Source of the DNA: JBFFMO01 sp037968515
Lineage (GTDB): Bacteria > Myxococcota_A > Bradymonadia > Bradymonadales > Bradymonadaceae
Direction: 5' to 3'
Assembly (NCBI GenBank): GCA_037968515.1
Contig: JBBKVQ010000391.1
Span: forward strand, 1 to 9,841
DNA length: 9,841 nucleotides
The notes beneath the pieces are model-generated. The model saw only the letters and a list, made by a program, of their open reading frames with translations. It was not told where the DNA came from and ran no database searches. Positions 6,251 through 9,841 of this stretch are shown piece by piece. Made by a program: the position numbers and the translations under genes. How positions within the stretch are numbered: position 1 is the stretch's first letter; each line of letters begins with the position of its first letter.

Positions 6251-9200
6251 GCAACATCGACGAAGTCATCGCGCGCAGCCAACAACCCGGCGAGTTCAAA
6301 GAGAAACGACGGTTTACGGTGGAGCGACAGCAGGCCATTCAGAAAATGCGGAAGTTCGCACTCGCGACGCCCTACAACTATATCCTTGAGCTGATCCAGG
6401 CCGCTAACGCTAACGATGCGTCGTACATTGATATTCGGGTTTCCGACGAGGCTACGATCCTATCCTATGTGGGAGGCGGCTTTTCCGCCGCCGATCTCGC
6501 ACAGCTTTTCGACTTTCTGTTCACCTCAAAAGATCGACTCGACCTATCGGCACTTCGCCAATTGGCACTCGGTGTCAACGCGTTGATGATGGCCGAGCCG
6601 TCCTCGGTCATCATCGAATCGGGCGACGGTACGCTTGAAGGCACAACGCGAGTTGTCATAAGCCAAGGTGGGACCTCGGTCGAAGTCGGAATTCCCCAAT
6701 TTGCCTTGGATGGAACGTATATTCGCGCCGCCGGCCTGAATCGCTCCAAGCTTGGCAATTCGGTGCCTCAAGAGCGCAATATCATAGAGCAATCTTGCAT
6801 CACAGCCCCCGTGCCGCTGCTCTATAATGACGATGCGATCTTCGGCTACACGTCCACCCGAATCCCCAAAATCTCGGGATTTAAACGCACAGTCACGTTT
6901 GATGAGGGCGATTTTTACGGGGTGATCGGCATTGCCTCCACCGCAAACCTTGCCCACTTCAGGATTTTAACTTTTGGAGTTTGGGTTCAGTCGCTAGCTC
7001 GTGAGTTTGACCAGAAAACCAAAATTGGGGGTGTGATCGCCTTCAACAAACTTCGCAAAACGGCTGACCACGCCTCTATCGTCGACGACGATATCCTCGC
7101 AGAAATGTGGCTGCGGCTAAGGCCATACGTCGCAAAACTAATCGGCGGCGAAACTGGTGCCGCGACGTTTGACGTCCATTTACTGGGCGATTCGACGCCT
7201 ATGATCCCTATGGCCGTGCGTAAACTCGCCAGATCGGCCGAATCTGTGATCGCGTTTTCAACGCAGGCCGTGGCGATGCCCAGCAAGGCCGAGCTAGCTG
7301 CCGAGTTCGGGCGACTTTTGAACGCTCCGGTGCTGATTTTTGGCAAAGAAGATCCAAGGTCACTCTCGGTATTGGCTGCCCCAACACCCGTGATTTTCCC
7401 TCAGCTCACGCAGGACGAACTTGATTTTTTAAGGCAACCCGTCGCCTCACCACCACCGCCACCTTGGCTTGTCGATGCCGCTCCTTTGGATTCAATCGGT
7501 GTCGATCTGCTCAGAAACTCTCTTATTGAGTTCAACACCTATGCATCCGTTGCGGACTTCCTGGCTGCGCTCGACGAAAATGCTCAGATTGGGATCACGG
7601 CGTATGTACCTGCGGACGAACCCGTTCGCGGTCAATCCATGTGCGAGCTTCGCATCGCCAAACGACTTATCTGGGTCGGGGTGATCTCGAACATCGCCGG
7701 TGCACATATCGTTGTGGACCTTCCCCATGTCTCATCGAGCCTTGCCTTGGCCGAAGTGGAACCCGGCGGCGTCGTGGTGGCGGAGCTCGTTGCCAACATT
7801 ACGGTCGAGGCCAGACTTCGCGAAATCAACCAGCTGATGGACTGGATTCTGGCGCGTATTTCTGCCAACTCGCAGTCGAGCAACGCGATTTCGATGATGT
7901 TGCGCCGAGCCTCAAGCAGCGTGATGCTCGCCCTGCGGACGGATGCTCAGGGCGTCATAAGCGTTTGGTTGCCGACGCCTAATGCCCCACCAGCGATGAT
8001 GGATCTGCCCATCCTGCGCTTGTTTGATGGGACTTGGATCACCTTGCGTCAACTCGCCCAGAACATGAATCGGTGCGGAGGCCTGATCTACGCCACGGTG
8101 CGTGGACATCGCGCCGAACTCGATGGCATCGATACATCCTTGGTATTGGACGTCGATGAAGTCGAGGAAGCACTGTTGATCCGGATGGTCGGCGAAACTT
8201 CGTTCGTTCGGCTAGATCACCGCGATGTGTTGGCCGAGGAATCGGGCTTTCAGATCCGAGATTTTGCACTTGGATTGCGCACTTACCGGACGGACCGCCC
8301 ACTTCTTGCCGAAGGCGATGGCCAATGGTCAGACGCAGTCGAAAAATCTCTGCTCTCCCAACTCGCTGTACTCGCCTTCCGAAGTCACAGAGAAGACCTC
8401 GTCACCGAGGACTACCGCCGCCACGCCCGCCGGCACCTTGCTTACTACTGCGTGCACGTCACACCAGACCGCGATCTTCTTAGGCTGCGTAAACAACCTC
8501 TGTTCAAGACCATCGACGACCGACTCGCGTCAAAGATTGACCTTGTGCGGTTTGCCGCTGTGGCTCCCTCAAAACGGGTACTAATGGCCGACGGATGGGC
8601 ATCTGACGCTGCATCATTGCAGTCCATCACGACCCTGCGCGCCTGGTCCGACGGGAATTTGGTGCTGGCCCCCAACCCATTTCTAGCTCGACTTCTGGAC
8701 TCGATCGGATTGGTGCGCACATCGGCTGAGCCCGACAAGCTGGGTACCGCTCAGCCATCAATGCCGCAGTTTCTACGCACGATCGACGTTGCCCATCTGG
8801 GATTTCGCGGCGAGATCGGCATCCCGCTGGTCAAGCAAGAACAGGCTCATGTCGCATTCATTGATCTGGCTCGCAAACAGGTCTTTAGCCTTGATGCCAT
8901 CGCGTCGCATTATGGGATCTGTGGTGAACTTTTCAGCGACCAAGACGCAAAACTCAAACTTCAACAGGTGGAACAGGTTTGCTTGGATCAGGCCAGCGCG
9001 CTGATTCACGAGCTGCTCGCGACCGTCGCTAGAGGCGATGCAACACACCGCCAACGCTCGATCGAAGTTCTTCTTGAGTACGCTGCGAGACACCTGCAAG
9101 TCAGTGCCGGCGTGCTGCGCTGCGAAGATGCGATCGCCGAAATGGTCCTACAATTGCCCCTCTTTGAATCGGTACACGGCATCCCTTTGCACGCCCGCCA

Positions 9201-9717
9201 CTTGATTGCGCAGCATCTCTACGACGTAACTAGGGGGCTTCCCGATCGCTGGCGAGACACCGTCACTGATCTAACCGGAGTAGAAGGGCGTTGGCTTGAG
9301 CAGATCTGCGACGGCCGCCTCAGCCCTCCAACACCGGCGATTCAGGCATTGCCGTCCCTATCGGTGGCAATGTCTGTAGATAAACGAAAGAACGTCGACT
9401 CCTTGCTGGATTGGGTCCGAAGCGGCATCCAGACCTTGCGCCCGGACGTCTTTAAAACCCCCGATCTGCACGGCGTGCAGGGACAAGATGCCCAACTCGT
9501 TTCCTTTCGAAACGACCTCAACACGATCCTCATCAATATTGATCATCCGATCTTTCGTGCCGCGCTCGGTGAGGAGTCGAACCGGAACGGGCACTGGCTC
9601 ATGCTAGCTATCTACGCGTTTCTCAATGACTTCAGGCACGAGATTACAAACGCCCATGAGCTGACGTTTCAGGCGAGCCTAGCAAACGAGATTCTTGAAT
9701 CATCAAAACGCGCCTGA
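6247..9717 (+). CDS. Large degenerate Hsp90-like (GHKL-fold) protein (fourth gene of four-gene unit)
   Basis: This 1156-residue protein starts with a decayed Bergerat fold. ELIQAANANDA at 48-58 matches the N-box, but the Mg2+-binding Asn is Ala52. YVGGGFS at 74-80 replaces D-x-G-x-G, losing the adenine-binding Asp. LRQLALGVNAL at 103-113 stands where G-x-x-G-x-G should be, and EGTTRVVI (131-138) keeps the closing strand. A second domain includes CITAPVPLLYNDD (184-196). Pro402-406 forms a linker to a ~750-residue C-terminal region with three related segments: LPILRLFDG (587), QPLFKTIDD (750) and LPLFESVHG (970). The end carries NIDHPIF (1097-1103), matching the previous protein. It probably binds ATP poorly or not at all and may act as a structural or regulatory paralogue. 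The layout loosely recalls sacsin-type proteins. The start overlaps the previous stop (ATGA), with AGGGAG five bases upstream. Confidence 0.88.
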   Translation: MSNIDEVIARSQQPGEFKEKRRFTVERQQAIQKMRKFALATPYNYILELIQAANANDASYIDIRVSDEATILSYVGGGFSAADLAQLFDFLFTSKDRLDLSALRQLALGVNALMMAEPSSVIIESGDGTLEGTTRVVISQGGTSVEVGIPQFALDGTYIRAAGLNRSKLGNSVPQERNIIEQSCITAPVPLLYNDDAIFGYTSTRIPKISGFKRTVTFDEGDFYGVIGIASTANLAHFRILTFGVWVQSLAREFDQKTKIGGVIAFNKLRKTADHASIVDDDILAEMWLRLRPYVAKLIGGETGAATFDVHLLGDSTPMIPMAVRKLARSAESVIAFSTQAVAMPSKAELAAEFGRLLNAPVLIFGKEDPRSLSVLAAPTPVIFPQLTQDELDFLRQPVASPPPPPWLVDAAPLDSIGVDLLRNSLIEFNTYASVADFLAALDENAQIGITAYVPADEPVRGQSMCELRIAKRLIWVGVISNIAGAHIVVDLPHVSSSLALAEVEPGGVVVAELVANITVEARLREINQLMDWILARISANSQSSNAISMMLRRASSSVMLALRTDAQGVISVWLPTPNAPPAMMDLPILRLFDGTWITLRQLAQNMNRCGGLIYATVRGHRAELDGIDTSLVLDVDEVEEALLIRMVGETSFVRLDHRDVLAEESGFQIRDFALGLRTYRTDRPLLAEGDGQWSDAVEKSLLSQLAVLAFRSHREDLVTEDYRRHARRHLAYYCVHVTPDRDLLRLRKQPLFKTIDDRLASKIDLVRFAAVAPSKRVLMADGWASDAASLQSITTLRAWSDGNLVLAPNPFLARLLDSIGLVRTSAEPDKLGTAQPSMPQFLRTIDVAHLGFRGEIGIPLVKQEQAHVAFIDLARKQVFSLDAIASHYGICGELFSDQDAKLKLQQVEQVCLDQASALIHELLATVARGDATHRQRSIEVLLEYAARHLQVSAGVLRCEDAIAEMVLQLPLFESVHGIPLHARHLIAQHLYDVTRGLPDRWRDTVTDLTGVEGRWLEQICDGRLSPPTPAIQALPSLSVAMSVDKRKNVDSLLDWVRSGIQTLRPDVFKTPDLHGVQGQDAQLVSFRNDLNTILINIDHPIFRAALGEESNRNGHWLMLAIYAFLNDFRHEITNAHELTFQASLANEILESSKRA

Positions 9718-9723
9718 AAGCAG

Positions 9724-9752
9724 TTGACACCAAAGAAAGCCTCTCTTATAAA
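9724..9752 (+). promoter_or_regulatory. Sigma70-type promoter of tRNA-Phe
   Basis: TTGACA at 9724-9729 and TATAAA at 9747-9752 are separated by exactly 17 bases, near-perfect consensus for the housekeeping sigma factor. Initiation would fall around 9759-9760, about 15 bases before the tRNA. The bases after the -10 (CCGCCCC) form a GC-rich discriminator, typical of stable-RNA promoters under stringent (ppGpp) and growth-rate control; that regulation is inferred from the pattern. The -35 begins six bases after the preceding stop codon. Confidence 0.85.
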
Positions 9753-9774
9753 CCGCCCCTCGCTCAGACGAGCT

Positions 9775-9841
9775 GCGCAGATAGCTCAGTAGGTAGAGCA
9801 CGGCCCTGAAAAGGCCGGTGTCCGCGGTTCGAGCCCGCGTC
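9775..9841 (+). tRNA. tRNA-Phe (anticodon GAA), 3' end cut by window edge
   Basis: The cloverleaf can be drawn directly. The 5' acceptor strand is GCGCAGA (9775-9781). The D arm is GCTC/GAGC (9784-9787 with 9796-9799). The anticodon stem is CGGCC/GGCCG (9801-9805 with 9813-9817), with loop CTGAAAA placing anticodon GAA at 9808-9810. The variable loop is GTGTC, and the T arm is CGCGG/CCGCG with loop TTCGAGC (9828-9834). The window ends after the first two bases (TC) of the 3' acceptor strand, so about five stem bases, the discriminator and any encoded CCA are missing. Confidence 0.97.

Noticed and set aside
1..9841. Mobile element, CRISPR array or toxin-antitoxin pair
   Set aside because: I found no transposase or integrase motif, no regularly spaced repeats, no terminal inverted repeats and no small two-gene toxin module; base composition looks even across the window.

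Overview
The window reads as ordinary bacterial chromosome: dense genes, short intergenic gaps, Shine-Dalgarno sites, a sigma70-type stable-RNA promoter and a moderately high GC content judged by eye. A predicted lipoprotein with a c-type heme motif points to a Gram-negative envelope. The gene mix would suit a deltaproteobacterial or myxococcal-type lineage, but that placement is a weak guess and no taxonomic marker is complete.

Layout: (1) 1-878, minus strand: the N-terminal part of a di-heme oxidoreductase (DHOR, DUF1111 / thiol oxidoreductase family) lipoprotein, cut by the window edge. (2) 879-979: a divergent intergenic region carrying a strong ribosome binding site on each strand. (3) 980-2349, plus strand: a two-gene unit for a small lysophospholipid-type acyltransferase and a short-chain dehydrogenase/reductase, 2 bp apart, probably acting on lipids. 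(4) 2423-9717, plus strand: four tightly packed genes. They encode an all-helical coiled-coil protein with an acidic tail, an unrecognised 331-residue protein, a 572-residue Hsp90-like GHKL ATPase with all nucleotide-binding motifs, and a 1156-residue protein whose Bergerat fold has lost key residues. (5) 9724-9841: a consensus promoter and a tRNA-Phe(GAA) gene truncated by the window end.

The four-gene unit is the part worth attention. Junctions 1-2 and 3-4 are 4-bp ATGA overlaps and the middle gap is 25 bp, so the proteins are probably made together. The two ATPase-related proteins share more than the N-terminal fold. Both carry an 'LPLF-x3-(H/D)-G'-type motif (once in the small protein, three times in the large one) and both end in an N-x-x-H-P-x-F helical segment. 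They look like an active subunit and an enlarged, catalytically degenerate paralogue, accompanied by a coiled-coil partner and an unknown protein. My inference is a chaperone-like or sensor/remodelling complex, possibly for stress response or defence. No nuclease, protease, transposase or other effector signature is visible, so the function is open.
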